A stretch of 64,000 bases of DNA from Novisyntrophococcus fermenticellae (GTDB lineage Bacteria > Bacillota > Clostridia > Lachnospirales > Lachnospiraceae), in NCBI RefSeq assembly GCF_018866245.1, contig NZ_CP076458.1, forward strand, positions 1,550,001 through 1,614,000, read 5' to 3'. Both the position numbers and the translations under genes were made by a program. Shown here piece after piece: positions 1 to 8,935 of this stretch. Under the pieces are notes generated by a model. The model ran no database searches and was not told the origin of the DNA. It saw nothing but the letters and a program-made list of their open reading frames with translations. Every line of letters starts with the position of its first letter. Positions within the stretch are counted from its first letter, which is position 1.

Positions 1-135
1 ATCGCATTGCAAAACAAGATAAAAAACCGTGTAGGGGATAAGGGAGCGGCAGCTACACCCACCTGCGAAGGCTGCGGCTGCTGCGGAAAAAGCGGATGTG
101 CGGAAAATAAACAACAGGGAGGGAATGCCGGATGA
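1..135 (+). CDS. rnfE: RnfE, electron transport complex subunit E (3' end only)
   Basis: Only the last 44 codons are inside the window, open from base 1 to TGA at 133-135. The tail is rich in Cys and Gly (CEGCGCCGKSGC), a soluble C-terminal extension after what would be the last membrane helix. It overlaps the next ATG by four bases (ATGA), and the next two genes are RnfA and RnfB, which fits the clostridial order rnfCDGEAB. In this complex RnfE and RnfA are paired membrane subunits of the ferredoxin:NAD+ oxidoreductase that pumps Na+ or H+. The identification rests mainly on position, because the diagnostic membrane part lies outside the window. Confidence 0.75.
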   Translation: MALQNKIKNRVGDKGAAATPTCEGCGCCGKSGCAENKQQGGNAG

Positions 136-707
136 AGGAATTAGTTATCATTGCAGTCGGAGCAGCCTTAGTCAACAACGTTGTTTTAAGCCAGTTTCTG
201 GGTCTGTGTCCATTCCTTGGCGTCTCAAAAAAGATAGGCACCGCTGCAGGTATGGGTACCGCAGTTATTTTTGTACTTACCTTGTCCTCCTTTGGAACAG
301 GCCTGATTTACAAATATATATTAGTGAAGACGGGGATGGAGTACCTGAAGACAATTGTGTTTATACTGGTCATCGCTGCATTGGTTCAGATTGTGGAGAT
401 GTTCCTGAAGAAAGGACTTCCTTCCCTATATCGTGCACTGGGTGTATATCTTCCTTTAATCACAACAAACTGCGCAGTTCTCGGTGTGGCAATTATCAAC
501 GTACAAAAGAACTATAGTGTCTTGGAGGGGACTGTCAACGGATTTGCTTCTGCAGTGGGCTTTACTCTTTCTATTGTCCTGATGGCAGGGCTCAGGGAGA
601 AGATGGAATATAACGATGTCCCAAGATCCTTTCAGGGAATGCCAATTGTGCTGCTGACCGCAATGCTGATGTCGATTGCATTCTGCGGTTTTGCAGGAAT
701 CATATAG
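132..707 (+). CDS. rnfA: RnfA, electron transport complex membrane subunit A
   Basis: A 191-residue, very hydrophobic protein with about six membrane helices. It shows the RnfA/NqrE hallmarks: an N-terminal VNNVVLSQFLGLCPFLGVS segment and the internal LPLITTNCAVLGVAI segment, whose Cys residues take part in binding a membrane-embedded iron-sulfur centre in the family. The length matches family members. It starts on the ATG overlapping the rnfE stop, so translation is probably coupled. RnfA works with RnfE in the membrane core of the Rnf complex, which couples ferredoxin oxidation and NAD+ reduction to ion export. Confidence 0.95.
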   Translation: MKELVIIAVGAALVNNVVLSQFLGLCPFLGVSKKIGTAAGMGTAVIFVLTLSSFGTGLIYKYILVKTGMEYLKTIVFILVIAALVQIVEMFLKKGLPSLYRALGVYLPLITTNCAVLGVAIINVQKNYSVLEGTVNGFASAVGFTLSIVLMAGLREKMEYNDVPRSFQGMPIVLLTAMLMSIAFCGFAGII

Positions 708-715
708 GAGGAGAA

Positions 716-1522
716 ATGAGCGTAATGGTTATACTTGAATCGGTATTGGTTCTGGGTGGAGCAGGCTTATTGATTGGTCTGCTTTTAGGAGCAGCCGGTA
801 AGAAGTTTGCGGTGAAGGCAGATGAAAGAGAGACTCTGGTAAGGGGAGCGCTGCCCGGAAACAACTGCGGCGGATGTGGATTTCCCGGTTGTGACGGAGC
901 AGCAGCCGCGATTGTAAAGGGAGATGCTCCGGCAACGGTCTGCCCCGTAGGGGGTGCGGCCGTGGCAAAGGAAATTGGCAGAATCATGGGGCAGGAAGTA
1001 TCAGACAGGGTGAGAATGAGGGCCTACGTCCGGTGTAGTGGGGACTGCAGTCATACACGTTCAGATTATATTTATGCAGGAGTAAAGGACTGTACCTTCA
1101 TGCAATTTCTTCCCGGCGGCGGAAGGAAACGCTGTTCTGCCGGCTGCATGGGGTATGGTTCCTGCGTGAGAGTATGTGCTTTTGATGCAATCCATGTTAC
1201 AGAAGGGGTGGCGGTGGTGAATGGTGAGAACTGTAAAGCCTGCGGCCTCTGTGCGAAAGTCTGTCCCAATCAACTGATAGAGATGGTTCCATATGAAGGC
1301 TCCGATTATCACGTAGCCTGTGCTTCAAAGGAAAAAGGAAAATCGGTGACGGATGCCTGTGATACCGGATGCATCGGATGCGGAAAATGTGAGAAGAACT
1401 GTCCATCCGGTGCAATAAGAGTAAAAAATCAGCTGGCCCGGATTGACTATGCACTTTGCACCGGCTGCGGCCGGTGCAGAGAAGTATGCCCCAGAGATTG
1501 TATCCGGATGGAGCAGATTTGA
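716..1522 (+). CDS. rnfB: RnfB, ferredoxin-binding multi-FeS subunit of Rnf complex
   Basis: 268 residues. An N-terminal hydrophobic anchor (about residues 3-27) is followed by the Fe-S domain motif NNCGGCGFPGCDGAAAA. Several 4Fe-4S cysteine clusters follow: an atypical CSAGCMGYGSC...C group, then CKACGLCAKVCP, CIGCGKCEKNCP and CTGCGRCREVCP. RnfB accepts electrons from reduced ferredoxin and passes them into the Rnf complex at the membrane. AGGAGG just after the rnfA stop sets the ATG at 716. This is the last gene of the operon: a new promoter and a different functional group (ruvAB) follow. The number of clusters is typical of clostridial RnfB and larger than in proteobacterial RsxB. Confidence 0.95.
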   Translation: MSVMVILESVLVLGGAGLLIGLLLGAAGKKFAVKADERETLVRGALPGNNCGGCGFPGCDGAAAAIVKGDAPATVCPVGGAAVAKEIGRIMGQEVSDRVRMRAYVRCSGDCSHTRSDYIYAGVKDCTFMQFLPGGGRKRCSAGCMGYGSCVRVCAFDAIHVTEGVAVVNGENCKACGLCAKVCPNQLIEMVPYEGSDYHVACASKEKGKSVTDACDTGCIGCGKCEKNCPSGAIRVKNQLARIDYALCTGCGRCREVCPRDCIRMEQI

Positions 1523-1524
1523 AA

Positions 1525-1553
1525 TTGCATTTGGCTCCTACCTATGTTATGAT
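1525..1553 (+). promoter_or_regulatory. Sigma-A type promoter for ruvA operon
   Basis: TTGCAT (1525-1530), a 17-bp spacer and TATGAT (1548-1553), located directly after the rnfB stop and 73 bp before ruvA. It probably starts the ruvAB-zapA transcript independently of rnf. Confidence 0.6.
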
Positions 1554-1559
1554 AAAAAA

Positions 1560-1595
1560 GTATGAAAAAATGTATGAGAAAATGTATGAGAAGCA
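1560..1595 (+). repeat. Three imperfect 12-bp tandem repeats in ruvA leader
   Basis: Three consecutive copies of a unit close to GTATGARAAAAT lie between the ruvA promoter and its start codon (1560-1571, 1572-1583, 1584-1595, the last diverged at its end). No function is assigned. It could arise by slippage or be a low-complexity leader. Confidence 0.6.
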
Positions 1596-1625
1596 TTTAA
1601 GTTAACATAAAGAGGTTATGTAAAC

Positions 1626-2234
1626 ATGATTAGTTATATACGTGGGATAGTGGATGAAGTTGAGGAAGGAAGTCTGATTATTGAACAGGGAGGCATGGGG
1701 TTTCAGGTTTTTGTCCCCGGAGGTTTATTGGACGGACAGCTTCGCAAGGGGACTGAGGTGAAGGTCTATACCTATCTCCACGTCAAAGAAGATGCTATGC
1801 AGCTTTATGGCTTTTTGAGCAGGGATGATTTGCATGTGTTTCGTCTTCTGCTGAATGTAAATGGTATAGGACCCAAGGCAGCTTTGGGAATCTTGTCCGG
1901 TATTACAGCCGATGAGCTGAGGTTTGCCGTGCTCTCGGATGATACGGCTGCAATAAGTAAAGCACCGGGCATTGGTAAGAAAACTGCCCAGAAGGTGATT
2001 CTGGAGTTAAAGGATAAATTTTCTCTGGAGGATGCATTTGAACAAAAACTATCCAACACCGGGGAATATAATTCGGGTGAGGATGTAAAGGATGTGGCAA
2101 GGGATGCGGTACAGGCTTTGGTCGCTCTGGGCTATTCCAATACAGAGGCCTTTCAGGCTGTGAGAAAGGTGGAGCCACGGGATGACATGGATTCGGAAGC
2201 CATGCTGAAAGCGGCTTTGAAGTATATCATGTAG
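1626..2234 (+). CDS. ruvA: Holliday junction branch migration protein RuvA
   Basis: 202 residues beginning [19 protein letters not shown], the typical RuvA OB-fold N-terminus. Two helix-hairpin-helix motifs follow ([13 protein letters not shown] and [19 protein letters not shown]), then an acidic linker and the C-terminal RuvB-interacting three-helix domain ([13 protein letters not shown]). RuvA tetramers bind four-way junctions and load the RuvB motor during recombinational repair. GAGGTTATG precedes the ATG. The stop lies 38 bases upstream of the preferred ruvB start, so the two are almost certainly cotranscribed. Confidence 0.97.
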   Translation: MISYIRGIVDEVEEGSLIIEQGGMGFQVFVPGGLLDGQLRKGTEVKVYTYLHVKEDAMQLYGFLSRDDLHVFRLLLNVNGIGPKAALGILSGITADELRFAVLSDDTAAISKAPGIGKKTAQKVILELKDKFSLEDAFEQKLSNTGEYNSGEDVKDVARDAVQALVALGYSNTEAFQAVRKVEPRDDMDSEAMLKAALKYIM

Positions 2235-2272
2235 TGTTTTATACAACGGTAATCATAAGGATAGGAGTTTTC

Positions 2273-3283
2273 ATGCAGCGAAGTATCGTAACGACCGATA
2301 TGATCGAAGAGGATGTCAGGACAGAGGGAAGCTTAAGACCTCAATATCTGAAAGATTATATCGGGCAGGAAAAAACAAAGGAAAATCTGAAGATTTTTAT
2401 AGAGGCAGCAAAGCAAAGGGAAGACGTGCTGGACCATGTTCTGTTTTATGGTCCTCCGGGACTTGGGAAAACAACGCTGGCCGGAATTATTGCGAATGAG
2501 ATGGGAACTCATATGAAGGTGACCTCCGGACCGGCTATTGAAAAGCCGGGAGAGATGGCAGCGATTTTAAATAATCTTCAGGAGGGAGATGTTCTGTTTG
2601 TGGATGAAATTCACCGGCTGAACCGGCAGGTGGAAGAAGTGCTTTATCCGGCAATGGAAGATTTTGCGATTGATATTATGATCGGGAAAGGATCTTCGGC
2701 CCGTTCCATACGGCTGGATCTTCCAAAATTTACTTTGGTTGGAGCAACCACCAGAGCGGGGCTTTTGACTGCTCCCTTAAGGGACCGCTTCGGGGTCATA
2801 CATCATCTGGAATTTTATACAGTTGATGAACTGCAGACGATTATCATGCATTCAGCAGCCATTCTGGATGTGGAGGTGGATGCAAAAGGTGCCATGGAGA
2901 TGGCAAAACGCTCCAGAGGAACCCCGCGTCTGGCAAATCGGATCCTTCGCAGAGTCAGAGATTTTGCCCAGGTAAAGTATGACGGAAAAATCACAAAAGA
3001 GGTGGCATCCTTTGCTCTCGATCTGCTGGAGGTGGACAAGTATGGACTGGATGCAACAGACAGGACTTTACTTACAACCATTATTGATAAGTTTCAGGGT
3101 GGCCCCGTAGGCCTGGATACATTGGCGGCGGCTGTTGGTGAAGACTCCGGAACAATTGAAGACGTCTATGAGCCGTATCTGATCAAAAACGGTTTTTTAA
3201 ACCGCACGCCCAGAGGACGTGCCGTAACCTCTCTGGCTTACCATCACCTGGGGCTGCATTTGGCCGGCCCTGACGAAAAATAG
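2273..3283 (+). CDS. ruvB: Holliday junction DNA helicase RuvB
   Basis: 336 residues from the chosen ATG. Features are the N-terminal sequence [17 protein letters not shown], Walker [12 protein letters not shown], Walker B DEIHRLNR, sensor motif GATTRAG, arginine finger region LRDRFG and a C-terminal winged helix ([13 protein letters not shown]). RuvB is the AAA+ ring ATPase that drives branch migration with RuvA. ATG 2273 is preferred because AGGAG lies at a proper distance (2263-2267) and the resulting N-terminus matches the family. An in-frame GTG at 2234 overlaps the ruvA stop but lacks a ribosome site and adds 13 unrelated residues. Confidence 0.97.
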   Translation: MQRSIVTTDMIEEDVRTEGSLRPQYLKDYIGQEKTKENLKIFIEAAKQREDVLDHVLFYGPPGLGKTTLAGIIANEMGTHMKVTSGPAIEKPGEMAAILNNLQEGDVLFVDEIHRLNRQVEEVLYPAMEDFAIDIMIGKGSSARSIRLDLPKFTLVGATTRAGLLTAPLRDRFGVIHHLEFYTVDELQTIIMHSAAILDVEVDAKGAMEMAKRSRGTPRLANRILRRVRDFAQVKYDGKITKEVASFALDLLEVDKYGLDATDRTLLTTIIDKFQGGPVGLDTLAAAVGEDSGTIEDVYEPYLIKNGFLNRTPRGRAVTSLAYHHLGLHLAGPDEK

Positions 3284-3314
3284 GCGCAGAAGCAAAAGGA
3301 TAAAGGAGTACCAT

Positions 3315-3722
3315 ATGTCAGCGAAGAATACGACGAAGGTGTTAATTGATGGAAAAATTATCACATTAAGTGGATATGAAAGTGAAGAGTATCTCCAGAG
3401 GGTAGCGTCCTATCTTAACTCGAAAATTTCGGAATTATCAGAGCTTCCGGGTTATAGCAGGCAGAGTCCCGAAACAAGGCATACGCTTTTAAGCCTGAAT
3501 ATTGCAGACGATTACTTCAAGGCTAAAAATCAGGCGGAGTCCCTGGAGGAAGATATAGAGGCCAAAGATAAAGAATCTTACGATATTAAGAATGATTTGA
3601 TTGTGGCTCAGATCCAGCTTGATAAAGCAAAGCTTGCGATAGAAAAGCTGCAAAAAGAAAAGGATGAGCTGAATCTTAAAATTGATGAACTGAATGGTGA
3701 ACTGGATGAACTATTAAAATAA
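3315..3722 (+). CDS. zapA: Cell division protein ZapA-like
   Basis: 135 residues. The N-terminal ZapA fold (TKVLIDGKIITLSGYESEEY) is followed by a long charged coiled coil that extends to the C-terminus. ZapA binds FtsZ filaments at midcell and stabilises the Z ring. AAAGGAG precedes the ATG. The gene follows ruvB by 31 bases and ends just before a strong hairpin, so it may be the last gene of a ruvAB-zapA transcript. The coiled coil is longer than in Bacillus ZapA but usual for clostridial versions. Confidence 0.85.
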   Translation: MSAKNTTKVLIDGKIITLSGYESEEYLQRVASYLNSKISELSELPGYSRQSPETRHTLLSLNIADDYFKAKNQAESLEEDIEAKDKESYDIKNDLIVAQIQLDKAKLAIEKLQKEKDELNLKIDELNGELDELLK

Positions 3723-3733
3723 TTTGAAAACAT

Positions 3734-3763
3734 GGGGGATTGCGCGAGCTATTCCCCTTCTTT
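3734..3763 (+). terminator. Hairpin terminator or attenuator after zapA
   Basis: A ten-position stem (3734-3743 with 3748-3757), with one U-U mismatch and one G-U pair, closed by a GCGA tetraloop. It is followed by TTCTTT. It lies between the zapA stop and the start of the U32 gene, and could end the ruvA transcript or act as an intra-operon attenuator. Confidence 0.65.
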
Positions 3764-3806
3764 AGTCATGCAGTCTATGATGTCTGCAATATGGGAGAAA
3801 AAGAAG

Positions 3807-6011
3807 ATGAAACCAGAATTATTGGCGCCGGCAGGGTCTTATGAAGCTTTACAGGCAGCATTAACAGCAGGAGCAGATGCTGTTTACATCGGTGGTTCCA
3901 GATTCGGCGCAAGGGCTTATGCTGAAAACCTGGATGAAACCAGTCTGTGCCGTGCCATCGATGAGGTACATGTATATGGAAAAAAGATTTACCTGACCGT
4001 CAATACGCTGCTGAAAGAAAAAGAACTTGAGTTGGAATTATATAAATATTTGAAGCCCTATTACGAGGCCGGACTGGATGCGGTAATTGTACAGGATTAT
4101 GGTGTTCTGCGCCGGATTAGAAAGTGGTTTCCGGATCTTCATATTCACTGCAGTACACAGATGACTATAACAGGGCCTTATGGGGCGAAGTTTCTGGAAG
4201 AGCAGGGAGTGACAAGGATTGTTACTGCCCGGGAATTATCGCTTCAGGAAATCAGCAGTATCCGTCAATCTACAAATCTGGAGATTGAAACCTTTATACA
4301 TGGAGCGCTTTGCTACAGTTATTCCGGACAATGTCTGTTAAGCAGCCTTATAGGGGGCAGAAGCGGTAACAGAGGACGCTGTGCCCAGCCCTGCAGATTA
4401 CCCTATCAGGTCAGAGATAAGGCCGGAATTTTAAACGGAACACAGGATGCATACCTGTTAAGCCCTAAAGATATGTGTACACTGGAACTGCTGCCTTCGA
4501 TTTTGGAGGCTGGAGCTATTTCCCTGAAAGTAGAAGGCCGTATGAAAAAACCGGCTTATACCGCTGGTGTAATAGGCATCTATAGAAAATATCTGGATCT
4601 CTGGCTGGAAACTCCCGGGAATTATCATGTGGAACGTAGGGATTTGGAGGAGTTGGCCGCCATCTACAATCGCGATGGGTTTAATAAAGGTTACTATCAA
4701 GTGCGTAATGGAAGAAGCATGATGGCTTTGAAGAATAAAAAAAATGAAGGTTTGAAGCAGACGGCCAGAGAAAGCCGGAGCAGGGAACAGGTATATGAAC
4801 GCATCAATGAACAGTACAGGAACCTTAAACTGCAAAGAAAAATTAAGGCTTCCTTTACGATTTATTCAGATACGCCTGCTATACTGACCCTATATGATGG
4901 TGATAATGTGGTTACGGTGGAAAAAGAGGGAGTTCAGACAGCGCAAAATCAGCCGCTTACTGTGGAACGTATAGAAAGACAGCTGAAAAAGACAGGAGAT
5001 ATGCATTTCTGTTTCGAACATCTGGATATCTTTGCCGGTGAAAATGTGTTTGTACCCATGCAGTTTCTGAATGAGATTCGAAGAGAAGGTCTGCATCTGC
5101 TTGAACAGGAGATTTTAAAAGGTTACCGGAGACTATGCCGGAATCCTGAGGGCGAAAAAGATATTGTAAAACCACAGCAGAGGAAGCAGGAAGTAAGACT
5201 TACGGCTTCTGTGGAAAATAGGGAGCAGTTAGGTGCACTTCTTCGGACGGAGGGAATCTCCACGCTCTATCTTGGACATGGAATGTTTGAGCCGGAGAAC
5301 TTCAGGCAGCAGGTATCAGAAGTTATCAACCATCTGAAGTCTTTGGATAAGAAGGTGTATCTGGCTCTTCCTCACGTAGTCCGGGAAGGGGAGTTATCCT
5401 ATATGGAACCTTATCTGGAATTGCTGATTAAAGAAGGGCTGAGCGGTTATCTGATACGGAATTTGGAATCATTTGCGATGCTGAAACAGCACGAGCTAAA
5501 GAACTATGCTATTTTGGACTACAATTTATATACGATGAATGAGGCCTCCCGCCTATTCTGGAAAGAGCAGGGTGCAGCCGCTGATACTGCCCCTCTTGAA
5601 TTGAATGATAAAGAGCTAAAAGAACGATGGAACGGGCAAAGCGAGATGATTGTCTATGGATATCTGCCGATGATGGTTTCTGCACAGTGCATGAAAAAAA
5701 ATATGTCCGGCTGTACCAGAAAGAATGAAATTCTGAAGATGAAGGACCGATACAAGAAAGAATTTACCGTACAATGCTGCTGCAATCCATGTTATAATAT
5801 AATCTATAACAGCGTACCTCTGGTTCTGCTAAAGGAAGCAAGAGAAGTGAAAAGCCTGGGCATGGCATCTTTACGTCTGTCATTCACAACAGAGGATTAT
5901 CAAACAACACAGGAAATATCCCGATTATATCTGGACAGGTTTTTAAACGATTCTGATTTTAACTATGAAGGTTCCTATACCAAAGGACACTTTAAACGAG
6001 GGATAGAATAG
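3807..6011 (+). CDS. U32 family peptidase-like protein (RlhA/YegQ type) with C-terminal DUF3656-like region
   Basis: 734 residues from ATG 3807. The N-terminus KPELLAPAGSYEALQAAL and the later YSYSGQCLLSS...GNRGRCAQPCR block (about residues 165-195) are diagnostic of the U32 family. Cys residues here and near the C-terminus (CCCNPC) suggest metal or Fe-S binding. U32 members such as RlhA and TrhP act in hydroxylation of 23S rRNA or tRNA, and peptidase activity is known for few. The long second half is the extension seen in many Firmicutes copies. The ATG is set by GGGAG at 3793. The upstream in-frame ATG at 3732 would read through the hairpin and is unlikely. It is 9 bases ahead of the SEDS gene. 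Confidence 0.88.
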   Translation: MKPELLAPAGSYEALQAALTAGADAVYIGGSRFGARAYAENLDETSLCRAIDEVHVYGKKIYLTVNTLLKEKELELELYKYLKPYYEAGLDAVIVQDYGVLRRIRKWFPDLHIHCSTQMTITGPYGAKFLEEQGVTRIVTARELSLQEISSIRQSTNLEIETFIHGALCYSYSGQCLLSSLIGGRSGNRGRCAQPCRLPYQVRDKAGILNGTQDAYLLSPKDMCTLELLPSILEAGAISLKVEGRMKKPAYTAGVIGIYRKYLDLWLETPGNYHVERRDLEELAAIYNRDGFNKGYYQVRNGRSMMALKNKKNEGLKQTARESRSREQVYERINEQYRNLKLQRKIKASFTIYSDTPAILTLYDGDNVVTVEKEGVQTAQNQPLTVERIERQLKKTGDMHFCFEHLDIFAGENVFVPMQFLNEIRREGLHLLEQEILKGYRRLCRNPEGEKDIVKPQQRKQEVRLTASVENREQLGALLRTEGISTLYLGHGMFEPENFRQQVSEVINHLKSLDKKVYLALPHVVREGELSYMEPYLELLIKEGLSGYLIRNLESFAMLKQHELKNYAILDYNLYTMNEASRLFWKEQGAAADTAPLELNDKELKERWNGQSEMIVYGYLPMMVSAQCMKKNMSGCTRKNEILKMKDRYKKEFTVQCCCNPCYNIIYNSVPLVLLKEAREVKSLGMASLRLSFTTEDYQTTQEISRLYLDRFLNDSDFNYEGSYTKGHFKRGIE

Positions 6012-6019
6012 AGGATAGT

Positions 6020-7462
6020 ATGGTTAATGTTATTGTAGAAATATCAAAATACTTATTAGTTATTCTGATGATAGCTTTTACGCTGGATTCTTTTTTGGTT
6101 CTGAAAAAGAAAAAGGAGTCTGCGAGGAAAAGTATCATGAGAAGGCAGATCATCATTATACTGACCTTTGATTTTCTGGCATTTTTTGTAATGTTCCTTA
6201 AATCAGAGGATGTGCAGATGATCGTTATGTATGGATGTGTTCTGCTGTATATTCTCCTTGTTCAGATGCTGTACCGTGTGATATATAAAAAAGCATCCTT
6301 AAATCTTCTTAATAATATGTGCATGCTTTTATCTATTGGTTTTATCATCTTAAGCCGGCTGAAGATTGAGAATGCAATTAAGCAGTTTCAGATTGTGGCA
6401 ATCTCAACGGCATTGTCATTTTTAATACCTGTTTTTATACGAAAGGTAAAGATGGTAAGAGACCTGACCTGGCTCTATGCGGTTCTTGGCCTTCTTTTAC
6501 TCGGTGGTGTACTGGTTCTTGCTGTGGCCAGCCGGGGATCCAAATTGTCAATCACCATAGGCGGTGTGACATTTCAGTTCTCCGAGTTCGTAAAAATCAC
6601 CTTTGTTTTCTTTATGGCGGGGATGCTGCAGGAGGATATCTCCCTGAAGCAGGTTATTAAAACCTCCGTTGTTGCTGCCTTACATGTGGGAATCCTGGTG
6701 CTTTCAAAGGATCTGGGCACTGCACTGGTTTTCTTTGTAGCCTATCTGGTTATCGTCTATGTGGGAACACAGAAGGCAAGATATGCCTTTGCCGGATTTG
6801 GAGGTTTAAGTATCGCGTCAGTGGCAGCGTATTTTCTGTTCGGACATGTACGTCAGAGAGTCAAAATCTGGAGGGATCCCTTTGAGGATTATGCAAACAG
6901 CGGATATCAGATTGTCCAGTCGCTGTTCGGCATATGCGCAGGAGGATGGTTTGGAACCGGACTTTTCAAAGGGGCGCCGCATACGATTCCGATTGCAACG
7001 AAGGATTTTACTTTTGCGGCAATCTGTGAGGAGTTTGGAGTTATTTTTGGTATCTGCCTTATTTTATTATGTATGAGTACTTTTCTTCTGATTGTAAATA
7101 TATCCATGAAGATGAGTAAATCCTTTTACCGGCTGATTGCAATTGGACTTGGTGCGGAATATGCGATTCAGGTATTCCTTACCATCGGCGGAACCACGAA
7201 ATTCATACCGATGACCGGCATCACACTTCCCCTGATAAGCTATGGCGGGAGTTCAGTGATGTGTACCATTATCATGCTGGCAATCATACAGGGATTATAT
7301 ATCTTAAGAGAGGATGAAAATGAAGGAGAAGAACTTGAAAAACGGTCGAAAAAAAGAAGGAACCAAAAGCCCCCAAAAGACAGGCACCAAAATAAAACAA
7401 AGCAGACAGACGACCTCGAAAAAAGGATTGCAGAGCAAACAGAAAAAAGCCTTCATTGGTAG
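6020..7462 (+). CDS. SEDS family peptidoglycan glycosyltransferase (FtsW/RodA/SpoVE type)
   Basis: 480 residues with about ten to twelve membrane helices. SEDS motifs are visible: SKDLGTALVFF (conserved Asp in the large extracellular region), KIWRDPF...GYQIVQSLFGICAGGWFGTG, and the C-terminal FIPMTGITLPLISYGGSSV. SEDS proteins polymerise lipid II and work with a cognate class B PBP. The last 45 residues are a basic, low-complexity cytoplasmic tail. Its codons overlap the start of the next gene, a class B PBP, by 149 bases. FtsW, RodA and SpoVE cannot be separated by sequence reading alone. The pairing points to a dedicated elongation, division or sporulation synthase. Confidence 0.92.
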   Translation: MVNVIVEISKYLLVILMIAFTLDSFLVLKKKKESARKSIMRRQIIIILTFDFLAFFVMFLKSEDVQMIVMYGCVLLYILLVQMLYRVIYKKASLNLLNNMCMLLSIGFIILSRLKIENAIKQFQIVAISTALSFLIPVFIRKVKMVRDLTWLYAVLGLLLLGGVLVLAVASRGSKLSITIGGVTFQFSEFVKITFVFFMAGMLQEDISLKQVIKTSVVAALHVGILVLSKDLGTALVFFVAYLVIVYVGTQKARYAFAGFGGLSIASVAAYFLFGHVRQRVKIWRDPFEDYANSGYQIVQSLFGICAGGWFGTGLFKGAPHTIPIATKDFTFAAICEEFGVIFGICLILLCMSTFLLIVNISMKMSKSFYRLIAIGLGAEYAIQVFLTIGGTTKFIPMTGITLPLISYGGSSVMCTIIMLAIIQGLYILREDENEGEELEKRSKKRRNQKPPKDRHQNKTKQTDDLEKRIAEQTEKSLHW

Positions 7463-8855
7463 GCAGTACCTGATTGTTTCCTATTTTTTTGTGGCCATAT
7501 TCCTCTCCCTGATTGGCTATCTGGTGTATTTTAATGTATATCTGAGGGAGGACTATCAGACAAGCCCATACAACAAAAGGGTGAAGACCTACCAGGAACA
7601 TGTGGTGCGGGGGAATATTATCTCCTCTGACGGGGCTGTATTGGCCAGAACTAACGTGGACGGAGAAGGAAATGAATCCAGAGTTTATCCTTTTGACCGG
7701 GTGTTTGCACATGTAGTCGGTTATAATACGAATGGGAAAAGTGGTTTGGAGGCCTCGGAAGGGATCTCTCTTCTGACTTCTCATGCGAGTCCGCTGGAGC
7801 AGGTGGAAAATGAATTCAAAAATCAGAAAAATATCGGTGACACATTGGTTACAACCCTGAATTCCAATCTGCAGCAGGTGGCATATGATGCACTCGGAGA
7901 TTATAAGGGTGCCGTCATTGTCATGGATACCTCCACCGGTAACGTCCTTGTGGATGTAAGCAAACCTGACTTCAATCCCAACCGGGTATCTGAAGACTGG
8001 GAAAACCTAAGTACAGATGAAGACAACAGTCCGCTTTTAAACCGGGCGCTTCAGGGACTTTATCCTCCTGGTTCTACTTTTAAGATTATAACTGCACTGG
8101 CATACCTGGAGCAGAACGGAAGTTTTGACGGATTTACTTTTGACTGTAAGGGTGAGCTGACATATGATGACTATACAGTACATTGCGCGGGAAATGCGGT
8201 TCACGGTCAGGAGACGTTTGCAGATGCATTTGCAAATTCCTGTAACTGTGCTTTTGCTGAGATAGGCTTAGGCCTGGATAAAAATAAATTTGATAATCTG
8301 GCAAAACGCCTTTCTTTTGGAGATAAATTCGGATTACAGCTTCCGTCCAGCAAGAGCGGATTCAGTATGGATAATACTACCCCAAGACCACTGACGATGC
8401 AAACTTCTATCGGTCAGGGTAATACCACCATGACACCGGTCCATCTTGCGATGATTGCCGGAGCGGTGGCAAATGACGGTGTTGCTATGACACCAAACTT
8501 TGTAAAGCGGATAGAAAATCATACGGGGACAGAGGTAAGAGCAAACACTCCAAAACAGTTTAAGACTCTCATGCCTTCTTCTGAGGCGGCACAGTTGAAA
8601 GAATTGATGAAGGGAGTCGTTCAAAACGGAACGGGAGGGAAATTAAATGATCTGGGAATCTCCATTGCCGGAAAGACCGGTTCCGCAGAACATGGCGACA
8701 TGACACAGGAAACCCACTCCTGGTTTGTTGGATTTTCCGATACAGGGAAAGATGATATTGTTGTATGTGTAATCGCTGAAAGTGCCGGTTCCGGAAGTTC
8801 GGTTGCCGTACCGATTGCGAAAAGAATTTTTGGAACTTATTTTGGATTGTCATAG
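7314..8855 (+). CDS. Class B penicillin-binding protein (PbpA/FtsI-type transpeptidase)
   Basis: 513 residues. A basic cytoplasmic leader (1-45), one membrane helix (about 50-72), a short dimerisation region, then the transpeptidase domain with the active-site motifs PPGSTFK (Ser near residue 254), SCN (near 307) and KTGSAEHG (near 453). It crosslinks peptidoglycan stem peptides outside the membrane and is the expected partner of the SEDS polymerase encoded just upstream. The ATG at 7314 lies deep inside the SEDS gene, in a different frame. The next ATG lies beyond the membrane helix, so the long overlap seems real. It lacks a PASTA tail. Confidence 0.93.
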   Translation: MKMKEKNLKNGRKKEGTKSPQKTGTKIKQSRQTTSKKGLQSKQKKAFIGRQYLIVSYFFVAIFLSLIGYLVYFNVYLREDYQTSPYNKRVKTYQEHVVRGNIISSDGAVLARTNVDGEGNESRVYPFDRVFAHVVGYNTNGKSGLEASEGISLLTSHASPLEQVENEFKNQKNIGDTLVTTLNSNLQQVAYDALGDYKGAVIVMDTSTGNVLVDVSKPDFNPNRVSEDWENLSTDEDNSPLLNRALQGLYPPGSTFKIITALAYLEQNGSFDGFTFDCKGELTYDDYTVHCAGNAVHGQETFADAFANSCNCAFAEIGLGLDKNKFDNLAKRLSFGDKFGLQLPSSKSGFSMDNTTPRPLTMQTSIGQGNTTMTPVHLAMIAGAVANDGVAMTPNFVKRIENHTGTEVRANTPKQFKTLMPSSEAAQLKELMKGVVQNGTGGKLNDLGISIAGKTGSAEHGDMTQETHSWFVGFSDTGKDDIVVCVIAESAGSGSSVAVPIAKRIFGTYFGLS

Positions 8856-8872
8856 ACCCGATATAAATTTAG

Positions 8873-8901
8873 TTGCACCCAAAATGAAAAAGAGGTATAC
8901 T
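8873..8901 (+). promoter_or_regulatory. Sigma-A type promoter upstream of Nudix gene
   Basis: TTGCAC (8873-8878), 17-bp spacer, TATACT (8896-8901). It lies 34 bp before the ATG at 8936, with no other gene between. Confidence 0.75.
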
Positions 8902-8935
8902 GTTAACAGTTAAAACTACGCTTGGAGGAATTGCA

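Noticed and set aside
1560..1595. CRISPR-like repeats
   Set aside because: Units are 12 bp, adjacent and low complexity, without spacers.
2234..2272. GTG start for ruvB overlapping the ruvA stop
   Set aside because: It adds 13 residues unlike any RuvB N-terminus and has no ribosome site, whereas ATG 2273 has AGGAG and gives the normal start.
3732..3806. Upstream ATG for the U32 gene
   Set aside because: The added 25 codons read through the GNRA hairpin and are not family-like; ATG 3807 has its own ribosome site.
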